Shown piece by piece: positions 41,684-51,473 of a DNA stretch of 64,000 nucleotides (the stretch's first letter is position 1; the number at the start of each line of letters is the position of its first letter). Both the position numbers and the translations under genes were made by a program. The notes under the pieces were generated by a model that saw nothing but the letters and a program-made list of their open reading frames with translations, was not told the origin of the DNA and made no database searches. The stretch comes from Clostridiales bacterium. GTDB lineage: Bacteria; Bacillota; Clostridia; Oscillospirales; Oscillospiraceae. Location of the stretch: NCBI GenBank assembly GCA_020860385.1, contig JAJBUK010000057.1, positions 20,059 to 84,058 on the forward strand. Reading direction: 5' to 3'.

Positions 41684-41689
41684 AGGCGT

Positions 41690-41955
41690 GTATATTGAAA
41701 ACGTTGATGGGGAGAAGTATGCGCTTCCGAAGGCGAAGAGACAGGGCGGCTGGTGTAAGCCCTGGCGGAGGTGCGCAGAAAGGTCGCCCCGGAGTTCTGC
41801 GGCTGAACGGCAAACCTGCCCACTAGGCCGCGGCGGTATCCCCCGTTACCGGGAGTTGAGTGTCCTCACCCATTGGGCGGGGAAATTCAGGTGGTACCGC
41901 GGAAAATGCGCCCGTTTTCGCCCTGAACCGAGAGTTCAGGGCGTTTTCTTTTTGC
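41690..41955 (+). ncRNA. T-box leader, valine-specific (specifier GTC at 41783-41785)
   Basis: AGGTGGTACCGCGG T-box at 41889-41902; terminator CGCCCTGAAC-CGAGA-GTTCAGGGCG-TTTTCTTTTT; specifier loop AGAAGTA/GAAAGGTCG between GGGG/CCCC and TGCGC/GCGCA helices. Confidence 0.93.
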
Positions 41956-42015
41956 GGCGCGGCCCCACAGGACGAAGCCGGGGCGCGCCGCCACCGAGAG
42001 GAAGGAGTAAACAAC

Positions 42016-44715
42016 ATGGCAAAAGAACTGCCAAAGGTGTACGACCCCAAAGAGGTCGAACGCCGCACCTATGAGACCTGGGAGTCCAGCGGCTGCTTCC
42101 GGGGCCATCGCGACCCGGACAAGAAGCCCTATACCATTGTCATGCCGCCCCCCAACGTGACCGGGCAGCTCCACATGGGCCACGCCATGGACAACACCAT
42201 GCAGGACATCCTCATCCGCTTCAAGCGGATGCAGGGCTACGCCGCATTGTGGGTGCCGGGCACCGACCATGCCGCCATCGCCACCGAGGCCAAGGTGGTG
42301 GAGGATATGCGCAAGGACGGCCTGACCAAGGAGGACCTGGGCCGGGAGAAGTTCCTGGAGCGGGCCTGGGCCTGGAAGGAAAAGTACGGCGGCCGCATTG
42401 ACCAGCAGCTGCGCACCCTGGGTTCCTCCTGCGACTGGGAGCGGGAGTGCTTCACCATGGACGAGCAGTGCTCCGACGCGGTGAAGGAGGTCTTTGTCCG
42501 GCTGTACGACCAGGGCCTGATTTACCGGGGCAACCGGATGGTGAACTGGTGCCCCCACTGCAATACCTCTATCTCCGACGCGGAGGTGGAGTATGAGGAG
42601 CAGGACGGCCACTTCTGGCACCTGCTCTACCAGGTGAAGGAGACCGGGGAATACCTGGAGCTGGCCACCACCCGGCCGGAGACCATGCTGGGCGATACCG
42701 CCGTTGCCATCAACGAGGCCGACCCCCGCTATGCCCACCTCCACGGCTGCCACGTCATCCTGCCCCTGCTGAACAAGGAGCTGCCCATCGTCTGCGACGA
42801 GCACGCCGACATGACCAAGGGCACCGGCGTGGTGAAAATCACCCCCGCCCACGACCCCAACGACTTTGAGGTGGGCCAGCGCCACAATCTGCCCATCGTC
42901 CGCTGCTTCACCTATGACGGCCACATGACCGGCCCGGAGGACGTGGCGGCCTACCAGGCGCTGGTGGACAGCGGGCGGCTGGCGGAGAACGAGCCGGAGG
43001 TGTTGGACTGCGGCAAGTACGCCGGCATGACCACCCAGGAGGCCCGGAAGGCCATCCTGGCCGATTTGGAAGCCTGCGGCGCGCTGAAGTCCGTGGAGCC
43101 GCTGAAGCACGACGTGGGCACCTGCTACCGCTGCCACACTTCCATCGAGCCCATGGTGTCCAAGCAGTGGTTCGTGCGGATGAAGCCCCTGGCCGAGCCT
43201 GCCATCGAGGCGGTGCAGAAGGGGGAAATCAAGTTCGTCCCCGAGCGCTTCACCAAAATCTACCTGAACTGGATGAACAATACACGGGACTGGTGCATCT
43301 CCCGCCAGCTGTGGTGGGGCCATCAAATCCCAGCCTGGTACTGCGATGCGTGCGGCGAGACGGTGGTGGCGAAAACGGCCCCCTGCGCCTGCCCCAAGTG
43401 CGGCTGCACCCATCTGACCCAGGACCCGGACAGCCTGGACACCTGGTTCTCCTCCGCCCTGTGGCCCTTCTCCACCCTGGGCTGGCCCAATGAGGACAGC
43501 GAGGATTACAAGTACTTCTACCCCACCAACACCTTGGTCACCGGGTACGACATCATCGGCTTCTGGGTCTCCCGGATGATTTTCTCCGGCCTAGCCTACA
43601 CCGGCAAGGCCCCCTTTGACACGGTGGTGATTCACGGCATCGTCCGGGACAGCCAGGGCCGGAAGATGTCCAAGAGCTTGGGCAATGGCATCGACCCCCT
43701 GGAGGTCATTGACCAGTACGGCGCGGACGCCCTGCGCTTCATGCTGATTCAGGGCAGCACCCCCGGCAACGATATGCGCTACAGTGAGGAAAAGGTCACT
43801 GCCATGCGCAACTTCTGCAACAAGATTTGGAACGCCAGCCGCTTCGTGCTGATGAACCTGACCATTGAGGAATGCAGCCTGCCGGAGCAGCTGGAGTTGG
43901 AGGACAAGTGGATTCTCTCCAGGCTGAACACCTGCATCGCGGAGACCACCGCCAACCTGGAGAAGTACGAACTGGGCGTGGCTGCCCAGAAGGTCTACGA
44001 CTTCATGTGGGACAGCTTCTGTGACTGGTATATCGAGCTGACCAAGGCCCGCCTCACCGGGGCGGACGAGGGAGCCAAGACCCAGGCCCAGCAGGTGCTG
44101 TGCTATGTGCTGACCGAGACGCTGAAGCTGCTGCACCCCTTCATGCCCTTCATCACGGAGGAGGTTTGGCAGGCGCTGCCCCATGAGGGCGACTTCCTGA
44201 TGCTCCAGTCCTGGCCGGAGTACCGGGCGGAGTTCGACTTCCCGGAGGACGCCGCCGCCATGGAGAAAATCATGGACGCCATCAAGGCCGTCCGCACCCG
44301 CCGGTCGGAGATGAACGTGCCCCCCTCCCGGAAGGCGGACATCCGCATCGCTACCAACCAGCCGGAGGTATTCGCCCTCAGCGTGCCCTTCCTGAAGCGG
44401 CTGGCCTCCGGCGCGGAGGTCACCGTCACCGCCGACGCCCCCGCCTCCGTGGAGGGGCTGGTCAGCGTGGTGACGGCGGACGCCAAGCTGTTCATGCCTC
44501 TGGCGGAGCTAGTGGATTTGGACGCGGAGCGGAAGCGTCTGACCAAGGAGTTGGAGAAGAAGCAGAAGTACCTCTCTGGCATTCGGAATAAGCTGGCCAA
44601 CGAGAAATTCGTCTCCAAGGCCCCGGCCAACGTCATCCAGCAGCAGCGGGATAACCTGGACAAGACCGCCCGGGAGATCGACCAGCTGGAAAGCTCCCTG
44701 GCGGCCCTGGGCTGA
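42016..44715 (+). CDS. valS: Valyl-tRNA synthetase
   Basis: 'PPPNVTGQLHMGHAMDNT', 'KMSKSLGNGIDP'; T-box leader upstream. Confidence 0.98.
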   Translation: MAKELPKVYDPKEVERRTYETWESSGCFRGHRDPDKKPYTIVMPPPNVTGQLHMGHAMDNTMQDILIRFKRMQGYAALWVPGTDHAAIATEAKVVEDMRKDGLTKEDLGREKFLERAWAWKEKYGGRIDQQLRTLGSSCDWERECFTMDEQCSDAVKEVFVRLYDQGLIYRGNRMVNWCPHCNTSISDAEVEYEEQDGHFWHLLYQVKETGEYLELATTRPETMLGDTAVAINEADPRYAHLHGCHVILPLLNKELPIVCDEHADMTKGTGVVKITPAHDPNDFEVGQRHNLPIVRCFTYDGHMTGPEDVAAYQALVDSGRLAENEPEVLDCGKYAGMTTQEARKAILADLEACGALKSVEPLKHDVGTCYRCHTSIEPMVSKQWFVRMKPLAEPAIEAVQKGEIKFVPERFTKIYLNWMNNTRDWCISRQLWWGHQIPAWYCDACGETVVAKTAPCACPKCGCTHLTQDPDSLDTWFSSALWPFSTLGWPNEDSEDYKYFYPTNTLVTGYDIIGFWVSRMIFSGLAYTGKAPFDTVVIHGIVRDSQGRKMSKSLGNGIDPLEVIDQYGADALRFMLIQGSTPGNDMRYSEEKVTAMRNFCNKIWNASRFVLMNLTIEECSLPEQLELEDKWILSRLNTCIAETTANLEKYELGVAAQKVYDFMWDSFCDWYIELTKARLTGADEGAKTQAQQVLCYVLTETLKLLHPFMPFITEEVWQALPHEGDFLMLQSWPEYRAEFDFPEDAAAMEKIMDAIKAVRTRRSEMNVPPSRKADIRIATNQPEVFALSVPFLKRLASGAEVTVTADAPASVEGLVSVVTADAKLFMPLAELVDLDAERKRLTKELEKKQKYLSGIRNKLANEKFVSKAPANVIQQQRDNLDKTAREIDQLESSLAALG

Positions 44716-44784
44716 ACCGGAAAATATCCACATTTTTCCGTAGGACGCCAGGATTTGACAAAATAATCGCAGCAAAACGACTAT

Positions 44785-44826
44785 AATCACCTTGTACGGG
44801 GAGACCCGTACAAGGTGATTTTTTCG
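44785..44826 (+). terminator. Intrinsic terminator between valS and spoIIAA
   Basis: AATCACCTTGTACGGG-GAGA-CCCGTACAAGGTGATTTTTTC. Confidence 0.88.
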
Positions 44827-44863
44827 CGCCCAGGGCGCGGCAGAAATACAAAGGAGGCAGACC

Positions 44864-45202
44864 ATGTCTGTAGTATGTAAGGAGGAGGGCCGCGTCCTCT
44901 ACGCGGCCCTGTCCGGGGAAATCGACCATCACGCCGCCCGGAGCATCATGCTGGAGCTGGACCGGGAAATCGAGTCCCGCTTCCCCAGCGAGACGGTGCT
45001 GGATTTCGGCGGCGTCACCTTTATGGATTCCTCCGGCATCGCTATCGTCCTGCGCACCTGCCGCAGGATGCAGGAGTCCGGCGGCAGCCTCCGGGCGGTG
45101 GAGGTGCCGCCCCAGGCGGGGAAGGTGCTGCGGGCCGCCGGGGTGGAGCGGATGGTGTCCGTCACATATCAGCGGGATACGAAGGAGGAGAGCGCTACAT
45201 GA
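44864..45202 (+). CDS. spoIIAA: Anti-sigma F factor antagonist
   Basis: STAS domain 'FMDSSGIAIVLRTCR'; first gene of the three-gene cluster. Confidence 0.9.
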   Translation: MSVVCKEEGRVLYAALSGEIDHHAARSIMLELDREIESRFPSETVLDFGGVTFMDSSGIAIVLRTCRRMQESGGSLRAVEVPPQAGKVLRAAGVERMVSVTYQRDTKEESAT

Positions 45203-45648
45203 AAAAGCCAGTCAACCAGGTGAAGCTGGAGTTTCTGAGCAGGAGCGTCAACGAGAGCTTCGCCCGGGCCAGCGCGGCCTGCTTCGCCGCCCAGCTGGAC
45301 CCCACCCTGGACGAACTGAACGATTTCAAGACCGCCGTCTCCGAGGCGGTGACCAACGCCATCGTACACGCCTACCCGGAGGAGTTGGGGCGGGTGTCCA
45401 TGCGGCTGCGGCTCTTTGCCGACGGCCTGGTGGAGGTGCAGGTGCGGGACTGGGGCGTCGGCATCCTGGACATCCCCAAAGCCCGCACCCCTCTGTACAC
45501 CACCGGCGGGGAGGAGCGCAGCGGCATGGGCTTCACCATTATGGAGAGCTTCACCGATGGCGTGCGGGTGCGCTCCACCCCGGGCAAGGGGACGACGGTG
45601 ACGCTGACGAAGCGCATCGCCCGCCGGGCCCAGGAGGGGGCCATGTGA
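45199..45648 (+). CDS. spoIIAB: Anti-sigma F factor (serine kinase)
   Basis: 'LNDFKTAVSEAVTNAIVHAYP' and 'GMGFTIMESFTDGV'. Confidence 0.93.
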   Translation: MKKPVNQVKLEFLSRSVNESFARASAACFAAQLDPTLDELNDFKTAVSEAVTNAIVHAYPEELGRVSMRLRLFADGLVEVQVRDWGVGILDIPKARTPLYTTGGEERSGMGFTIMESFTDGVRVRSTPGKGTTVTLTKRIARRAQEGAM

Positions 45649-46355
45649 CGGTAGAGCAGGGGGCGCTGCTGGACGCCGCCCGAAAGGGCGACCGGGAGGC
45701 CTGCGCCCAAATCCTGGAGGAGAATGAGCGACTGGTCTGGGCCATCGTCCGGCGGTATACGGGCCGGGGGGTGGAACTGGAGGATTTGTTTCAGCTGGGC
45801 TGCATCGGCTTCCTGAAAGCGCTCCAGGGGTACGACCCGGCCTACGGCACCCAGTTCTCCACCTACGCGGTACCCAAAATCGCCGGGGAGATACGCCGCT
45901 TCCTCCGGGACGACGGGGCAGTGAAGGTCAGCCGGACGGTGAAGGAGCAGGCGGCCCGCATCTACCTGGAGGCGGAGGCCCTGCGGGAGACGCTCCGCCG
46001 GGAGCCCACCGTCACCGAACTGGCCGCCGCCACCGGCCTGACGCCGGAGGAAATCGCCGCCACCGAGACCGCCACCTCCTCCGTCACCTCCCTCCAGGCG
46101 GAGAATGAGGACGGCCTGACCCTGGAGACCACCCTGGGGGACGAGGGCATGGAGGACAGCCTGCTGGAGCATCTGGCCCTCCGGGAGGCCGTGGCCCAGC
46201 TGCCGGAGCGGGAGCGCACCGTTATCCTCCTGCGCTACTATAAGGGCTACACCCAGCAGCGGGCCGCCAGGGTGGTGGGGGTCAGCCAGGTACAAATCAG
46301 CCGCATCGAGCGCCGGGCGGTGGAGCGGCTGCGGAAGCTGCTCCGGGAGGAGTGA
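45645..46355 (+). CDS. sigF: RNA polymerase sporulation sigma factor SigF
   Basis: Sigma-70 regions 2-4; operon position after spoIIAA-AB. Confidence 0.93.
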   Translation: MTVEQGALLDAARKGDREACAQILEENERLVWAIVRRYTGRGVELEDLFQLGCIGFLKALQGYDPAYGTQFSTYAVPKIAGEIRRFLRDDGAVKVSRTVKEQAARIYLEAEALRETLRREPTVTELAAATGLTPEEIAATETATSSVTSLQAENEDGLTLETTLGDEGMEDSLLEHLALREAVAQLPERERTVILLRYYKGYTQQRAARVVGVSQVQISRIERRAVERLRKLLREE

Positions 46356-46409
46356 CGCGGAAGGTCAGGCGCACAGTGATTCAGAGGTTCCCAAAGATTC
46401 CCCAGCGCA

Positions 46410-46465
46410 AACAGCCGCGCTCCAGGCGGAGGGTGTCCTCTGCCGGAGCGCGGCTGCTTTTGTGT
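46410..46465. terminator. Terminator-like hairpin between convergent sigF and trpA
   Basis: AGCCGCGCTCC...GGAGCGCGGCT followed by GCTTTTG. Confidence 0.6.
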
Positions 46466-46475
46466 GATGAACTTG

Positions 46476-47252
46476 TCAGCGGATGGCGTCCTTCATGGCT
46501 TTCACATACTCTGCCACAGGGGCGACGGCCTCCGTGCCGTACTGAGCGATGAGCTTCACGATGGCGGAGCCGACGATGACGCCGTCGGCGCTCTGGCACA
46601 TGGCTCTGGCCTGCTCCGGCGTGGAGACGCCGAAGCCCACAGCGGCGGGAATGTCGCTGGCCTCCTTCACCAGCCGAATCATGGCGCCGATGTCGGTGGT
46701 GATGTTGGAGCGGACGCCGGTGACCCCCAGGGAAGACACGCAGTAGAGGAAGCCCTTCGCCTCGGAGGCGATCATCCGAATCCGGTCGTGGGAGGTGGGG
46801 GCAATCATGCTGATAAGCTCCAGCCCGGCGGCGGTGCAGGCCCCGTCGAACTCCTCCTTCTCCTCATAGGGCACGTCTGGGAGGATGAGGCCCTGTACCC
46901 CCGCCTCCGCTGCGTTCCGGAGGAAGCGCTCGCTGCCGTAGTGGAACACCACGTTGGCGTAGGTCATGAACACCAGGGGGATGGTGAGGCCGTCCTCAGT
47001 GCGGAGGCGCTTCACCAGGGCGAACACATCGTCGGTGGTGCAGCCCTTCGCAAGTGCCCGCTCGTTGGCCTCCTGAATGACGGGGCCTTCGGCAGTGGGG
47101 TCGGAGAAGGGGATGCCCAGCTCAATCAAATCCGCCCCGTTCTCCGCCATGGCGCAGACCAGTTTTTCCGTGGTGGCCAGGTCAGGGTCGCCGCAGGTCA
47201 GGAAGGGGATGAACGCCTTCCCGTTTTGAAATGCGTCAGCAATCTTAATCAT
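46476..47252 (-). CDS. trpA: Tryptophan synthase alpha chain
   Basis: '[16 protein letters not shown]', '[19 protein letters not shown]'. Confidence 0.97.
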   Translation of the reverse strand: MIKIADAFQNGKAFIPFLTCGDPDLATTEKLVCAMAENGADLIELGIPFSDPTAEGPVIQEANERALAKGCTTDDVFALVKRLRTEDGLTIPLVFMTYANVVFHYGSERFLRNAAEAGVQGLILPDVPYEEKEEFDGACTAAGLELISMIAPTSHDRIRMIASEAKGFLYCVSSLGVTGVRSNITTDIGAMIRLVKEASDIPAAVGFGVSTPEQARAMCQSADGVIVGSAIVKLIAQYGTEAVAPVAEYVKAMKDAIR

Positions 47253-48432
47253 CGTACAAATTCTCCCCTCTGTAGCGTGCCATGGCAGCGCAGTCCTTGT
47301 CGCCCCGTCCGGACAGGGTGATGACCATCAGCTTGTCCTTCCCCATGGTGGGGGCCAGCTTGATGGCCTGGGCCACGGCGTGGGCGGACTCGATGGCGGG
47401 AATGATGCCCTCGGTGCGGCTCAGGTACTCAAAGGCGCAGACGGCCTCCTCGTCGGTGATGCTGACGTACTCCGCCCGGCCGATGTCGTGGAGCCAGGCG
47501 TGCTCCGGGCCGATGCCGGGGTAGTCCAGCCCGGCGGAGATGGAGTACACCGGGGCGATTTGCCCGTACTCGTCCTGACAGAAGTAGCTCTTCATGCCGT
47601 GGAAGATGCCCAGGGAGCCGGTGTTGATGGTGGCGGCGGTCTCCTTGGTGTCAATGCCCCGGCCTGCGGCCTCGCAGCCGATGAGCCGCACGTCTTTATC
47701 CTCCAGGAAGTTGTAGAAGGTGCCGATGGCGTTGGAGCCGCCGCCCACGCAGGCCAGCACCACGTCAGGGAGCCGCCCCTCAACCTCCAGCATCTGCGCC
47801 TTGATTTCCTTGGAGATGACCGCCTGGAAGTCCCGGACGATGGTGGGGAAGGGGTGGGGCCCCATGCAGGAGCCCAGGAGGTAATGGGTGTCGTCAATGC
47901 GGCTGGTCCACTCCCGGAAGCAGGCGGAGCAGGCGTCTTTCAAGGTAGCGGTGCCGGACTCTACCCCGTGGACTCTGGCCCCCATGAGCCGCATCCGGTA
48001 GACGTTCAGCGCCTGGCGCTCCATGTCCACCCTGCCCATGTAGATGTCGCACTCCATGCCCAGGTAGGCCGCCACCGTGGCGGTGGCTACGCCGTGCTGG
48101 CCCGCGCCGGTCTCGGCAATGAGCCGGGTCTTGCCCATCTTCTTGGCCAGGAGGGCCTGACCCAGGGCGTTGTTGATTTTATGGGCCCCGGTGTGGTTCA
48201 AATCCTCCCGTTTCAGATAGATTTTCGCGCCGCCCAGGTCCTTGGTCATCCGCTCCGCGTAGTACAGCAGAGAGGGGCGGTTCGCGTAGTTATTCAGGAG
48301 GGTGGTCAGCTCGGCCTGAAAGGCCGGGTCGTCCTTATATTGATTGTAGGCTGTCTCCAGCTCGATCACCGCATTCATCAGCGTCTCCGGGATATACTGC
48401 CCGCCGTGAATGCCGAATTTTCCGTTTGACAT
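47245..48432 (-). CDS. trpB: Tryptophan synthase beta chain
   Basis: '[21 protein letters not shown]', '[12 protein letters not shown]', 'GGGSNAIG'. Confidence 0.98.
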   Translation of the reverse strand: MSNGKFGIHGGQYIPETLMNAVIELETAYNQYKDDPAFQAELTTLLNNYANRPSLLYYAERMTKDLGGAKIYLKREDLNHTGAHKINNALGQALLAKKMGKTRLIAETGAGQHGVATATVAAYLGMECDIYMGRVDMERQALNVYRMRLMGARVHGVESGTATLKDACSACFREWTSRIDDTHYLLGSCMGPHPFPTIVRDFQAVISKEIKAQMLEVEGRLPDVVLACVGGGSNAIGTFYNFLEDKDVRLIGCEAAGRGIDTKETAATINTGSLGIFHGMKSYFCQDEYGQIAPVYSISAGLDYPGIGPEHAWLHDIGRAEYVSITDEEAVCAFEYLSRTEGIIPAIESAHAVAQAIKLAPTMGKDKLMVITLSGRGDKDCAAMARYRGENLYDD

Positions 48433-48446
48433 GGGGAATTGCTCCT

Positions 48447-49073
48447 TTACTTGTAGAATGGCCCCTCAGGGAGGGCGCGGGCTGCTGCCACCGCCCGGCG
48501 CATCTTGTCCGGGTCTTTCAGGCGGTCCGTCTCGATGCCGCTGGAGATGTCCACCCCCCAGGGGTGTACCTGGGCGATGGCGGCGGAGAGGTTCTCCGGC
48601 GTCAGTCCCCCGGCCAGCAGGAAGGGGCGGGATACCCCCGCCACCAGGCTCCAGTCAAAGGTGACGCCGCAGCCGGTGCCGCTGTCTAAGAGGGGCATAG
48701 CCGCCGGGGTCTGGACGGCATCGGCCACGTCCGCAGGGGTCTTTACCTGGAAGGCTTTCCAGACGGGTTTCCCGGTGGCGTCGGACAGGGCGCGGATGGT
48801 GTCCGCCCCCTCGTGGCCGTGAAGCTGGGCAATGTCAATGACGCCCGCCCGGAGCAGCCCCTCCAGATAGGCCGGGTCATCGTCCACGAACACCCCCACC
48901 AGGGGGATGCTGCCATCCAGCGCCTCCCGCATCCGCCCGGCCTGCTCCGGGGAGATGGCCCGCCAGAACTTCGGGTTCCGGGCCAAAATAACCCCGGCGT
49001 AGTCCGGTTTGGCGGCGTTGACGGCGGCGATGTCCTCCAGCCGCCGCAGGCCGCAGAGCTTGATTTTCGTCAT
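48447..49073 (-). CDS. trpF: Phosphoribosylanthranilate isomerase
   Basis: '[11 protein letters not shown]', '[13 protein letters not shown]', '[10 protein letters not shown]'; operon context. Confidence 0.95.
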   Translation of the reverse strand: MTKIKLCGLRRLEDIAAVNAAKPDYAGVILARNPKFWRAISPEQAGRMREALDGSIPLVGVFVDDDPAYLEGLLRAGVIDIAQLHGHEGADTIRALSDATGKPVWKAFQVKTPADVADAVQTPAAMPLLDSGTGCGVTFDWSLVAGVSRPFLLAGGLTPENLSAAIAQVHPWGVDISSGIETDRLKDPDKMRRAVAAARALPEGPFYK

Positions 49074-49861
49074 AGGGCGGCACCCCTGAGGGCGTCCAGC
49101 ATCCGCTGCTTGTTGGCGGCGCGCATCAGCGTCTCACCGATGAGCACGGCGTCCGCCCCGATGGCCCGGAGGGCGGCCACGTCCGCCGGGGTTTTCACCC
49201 CGGACTCCGCCACATAGAGGGCTTCCGGGGGAATCAAATCCCGCAGCCGGGCGGCGTTGGAGAAGTCCACGGAAAAGTCCTTCAAATTCCGGTTGTTCAC
49301 CCCGATGATGGTCGCCCCAGCCTCCACGGCAGAGGCGATTTCTTTCGCGTCGTGGGCCTCCACCAGGGCGGCCAGCCCCAGCCGGTGGCACAGCTCCAGG
49401 TACCGGGCCACCGTAGCGGTGTCCAGAATGGCGCAAATCAGCAGGACGCAGTTCGCCCCCATGACCTTGGCCTGATAAATCTGGTACTCGTCCACCACGA
49501 AGTCCTTCCGCAGCATGGGGATGGAGACGGCGGCGCGAATCTCCCTGAAAATCTGGTCGGAGCCTAAAAACCACTTTGGCTCAGTGAGGCAGGAGATGCA
49601 GTCCGCCCCCGCCGCCTCATAGTCCCTGGCGATGTCCAGATAGGGGAAGTCCTTCGCAATAATGCCCTTGGAGGGGGATGCCTTCTTCACCTCGCAGATG
49701 AAGCGCATCCCCTCCTTCCGCAGGGCGGCGTCAAAGGCCGCACCGTTTGCCAGGCCGCCCTGCTGGGCCAGCTCCTGCATCACGTCCAGGGAGGTCTCCT
49801 CGCTGTCCCGCAGCACCCGCTCCCGGGCGTAGTCGGCCAGTGCGTCTAAAATCGTAGCCAT
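49070..49861 (-). CDS. trpC: Indole-3-glycerol phosphate synthase
   Basis: 'FICEVKKASPSKGIIAKDF', 'LRKDFVVDEYQIYQAKVMGA', 'IGVNNRNLKDFSVD'. Confidence 0.97.
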   Translation of the reverse strand: MATILDALADYARERVLRDSEETSLDVMQELAQQGGLANGAAFDAALRKEGMRFICEVKKASPSKGIIAKDFPYLDIARDYEAAGADCISCLTEPKWFLGSDQIFREIRAAVSIPMLRKDFVVDEYQIYQAKVMGANCVLLICAILDTATVARYLELCHRLGLAALVEAHDAKEIASAVEAGATIIGVNNRNLKDFSVDFSNAARLRDLIPPEALYVAESGVKTPADVAALRAIGADAVLIGETLMRAANKQRMLDALRGAAL

Positions 49862-49885
49862 GTGCCGGTTCCTCTCTGCCCTGCG

Positions 49886-51472
49886 TTATGCACGGCAGGC
49901 GGCGATAAATTCGTCCAGCTTGGCGATGGCCTTGCCGCTGTCGATCAGCTCCGCCGCCAGCTTTACGCCATCGGGGATGGAGGGCGCTTTGTCGGCGATA
50001 TACAGGCCGCAGCCCGCGTTCATCAGCACGATGTCACGCTTCGGGCCGCGCTCCTTGCCGGAGAGGATGTCCCGGGCGACCTGGGCGTTATAGGCGGGGT
50101 CGCCGCCCACGACATCGGATTTCTGGGCGCGGGTCAGGCCGCAATCCTCCGGGGTGATGACGTAGTACAGCCGCTCGTCCCCGTTGAACTCGCAGATGGA
50201 GGTGGGGGCAGAGATGGACACCTCGTCCATCACGTCCTGACCATAGACCACTACGCCCCGTCTCACCCCCAGACGGGAGAGAACGTCTGCCATGGGCTTC
50301 ACCAGCTCCTCCTTGTAGACGCCCATGACCTGCATGGTGTTGGAGGCGGGGTTGGTCAGGGGGCCCAGGACGTTGAACACGGTGTGGCAGCCCAGCGCCT
50401 TGCGGACGGGGCCGACATACTTCATGGCGCTGTGGTAGACCTGGGCGTGCATAAAGCACATACCGGTGTCCGCCAGCACCTTCGCCATCTTCTCCGGGGC
50501 CAGCTTTGTATCGACCCCTAAAGCCTCCAGGCAGTCCGCCGCGCCGCACTTGGAGGAGGCGGCGGTGTTGCCATGCTTTGCCACCTGCACGCCGCCGGCA
50601 GCGATCACCAGGGCCGCCGTGGTGGAGACGTTGATGGTGTTGGAGCGGTCGCCGCCGGTGCCGACGATTTCCAGCACCTCGCCCTCGTGGGGCATGGGGG
50701 TGGCGTGGTCCCGCATGGCGCGGGCGGCGGCGGCAATCTCGTCGGTGGTCTCCCCCTTGACGGAAAGCCCCATCAGGAAGCCGGCAGTCTCCACCTGGGT
50801 GGTGTTGCCGTCCATAATCTCGTTGACGCAGGCTACCGTCTCGTCATAACTCAGGTCGTTTCTGTCGCTCAGCTTAATAATGGCTTCTTTAATCATTTTT
50901 TTGTCTCCTCCTGCTAAAAAATTGACTAATATGTTATGCCCCTCTGGGGTCATAATGGACTCTGGGTGGAATTGCAGCCCGTAAACCGGGTAATCCTTGT
51001 GCTTTACTGCCATCACCTCACCGTCGTCAGCGGTGGCGATTACCTTAAGGCAGGGCGGGATGGTATCCGCCACAGCGGCCAGGGAATGGTACCGGGCGCA
51101 GGGAATCACCTTGGGCAGGCCGTAAAACAGTGGGATGCTGCAATCTAAGGTGACGTTGCTCTGCTTCCCGTGCATCAGCTTTTTCGCATAGCTGACCGTA
51201 GCGCCATAGGCTTCGCAGATGGCCTGATGCCCCAGGCAGACCCCCAGGATGGGGATTTTTCCGGCGAAGCGAAGAACTACCTCCTCACAGATGCCCGCGT
51301 CCCTGGGTCGTCCCGGGCCGGGGGACAGGACGATGTGGGAGGGCGCCAGGGCGGCGATTTCTTCAAGAGAAATCTGGTCGTTCCGCACCACTTTAATATC
51401 GGGGTCGATGCCGCCGATGAGCTGGTATAGGTTGTAGGAGAAGCTGTCATAATTGTCGATGAGCAAAATCAT
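49886..51472 (-). CDS. trpGD: Fused anthranilate synthase component II / anthranilate phosphoribosyltransferase
   Basis: TrpG domain (MILLIDNYDSFSYNL...GVCLGHQAI...FHPESI) continues in the same ORF into TrpD (MIKEAIIKLSDRNDL...GTGGDRSNTINVST). Confidence 0.95.
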   Translation of the reverse strand: MILLIDNYDSFSYNLYQLIGGIDPDIKVVRNDQISLEEIAALAPSHIVLSPGPGRPRDAGICEEVVLRFAGKIPILGVCLGHQAICEAYGATVSYAKKLMHGKQSNVTLDCSIPLFYGLPKVIPCARYHSLAAVADTIPPCLKVIATADDGEVMAVKHKDYPVYGLQFHPESIMTPEGHNILVNFLAGGDKKMIKEAIIKLSDRNDLSYDETVACVNEIMDGNTTQVETAGFLMGLSVKGETTDEIAAAARAMRDHATPMPHEGEVLEIVGTGGDRSNTINVSTTAALVIAAGGVQVAKHGNTAASSKCGAADCLEALGVDTKLAPEKMAKVLADTGMCFMHAQVYHSAMKYVGPVRKALGCHTVFNVLGPLTNPASNTMQVMGVYKEELVKPMADVLSRLGVRRGVVVYGQDVMDEVSISAPTSICEFNGDERLYYVITPEDCGLTRAQKSDVVGGDPAYNAQVARDILSGKERGPKRDIVLMNAGCGLYIADKAPSIPDGVKLAAELIDSGKAIAKLDEFIAACRA

Positions 51473-51473
51473 G

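Noticed and set aside
36858-41813. 1651-aa uninterrupted minus-strand ORF
   Set aside because: Antisense to the clear GH3 and GPH genes; composition (G/V/H/A-rich, no recognisable domain) fits a shadow ORF from GC-rich codon bias.
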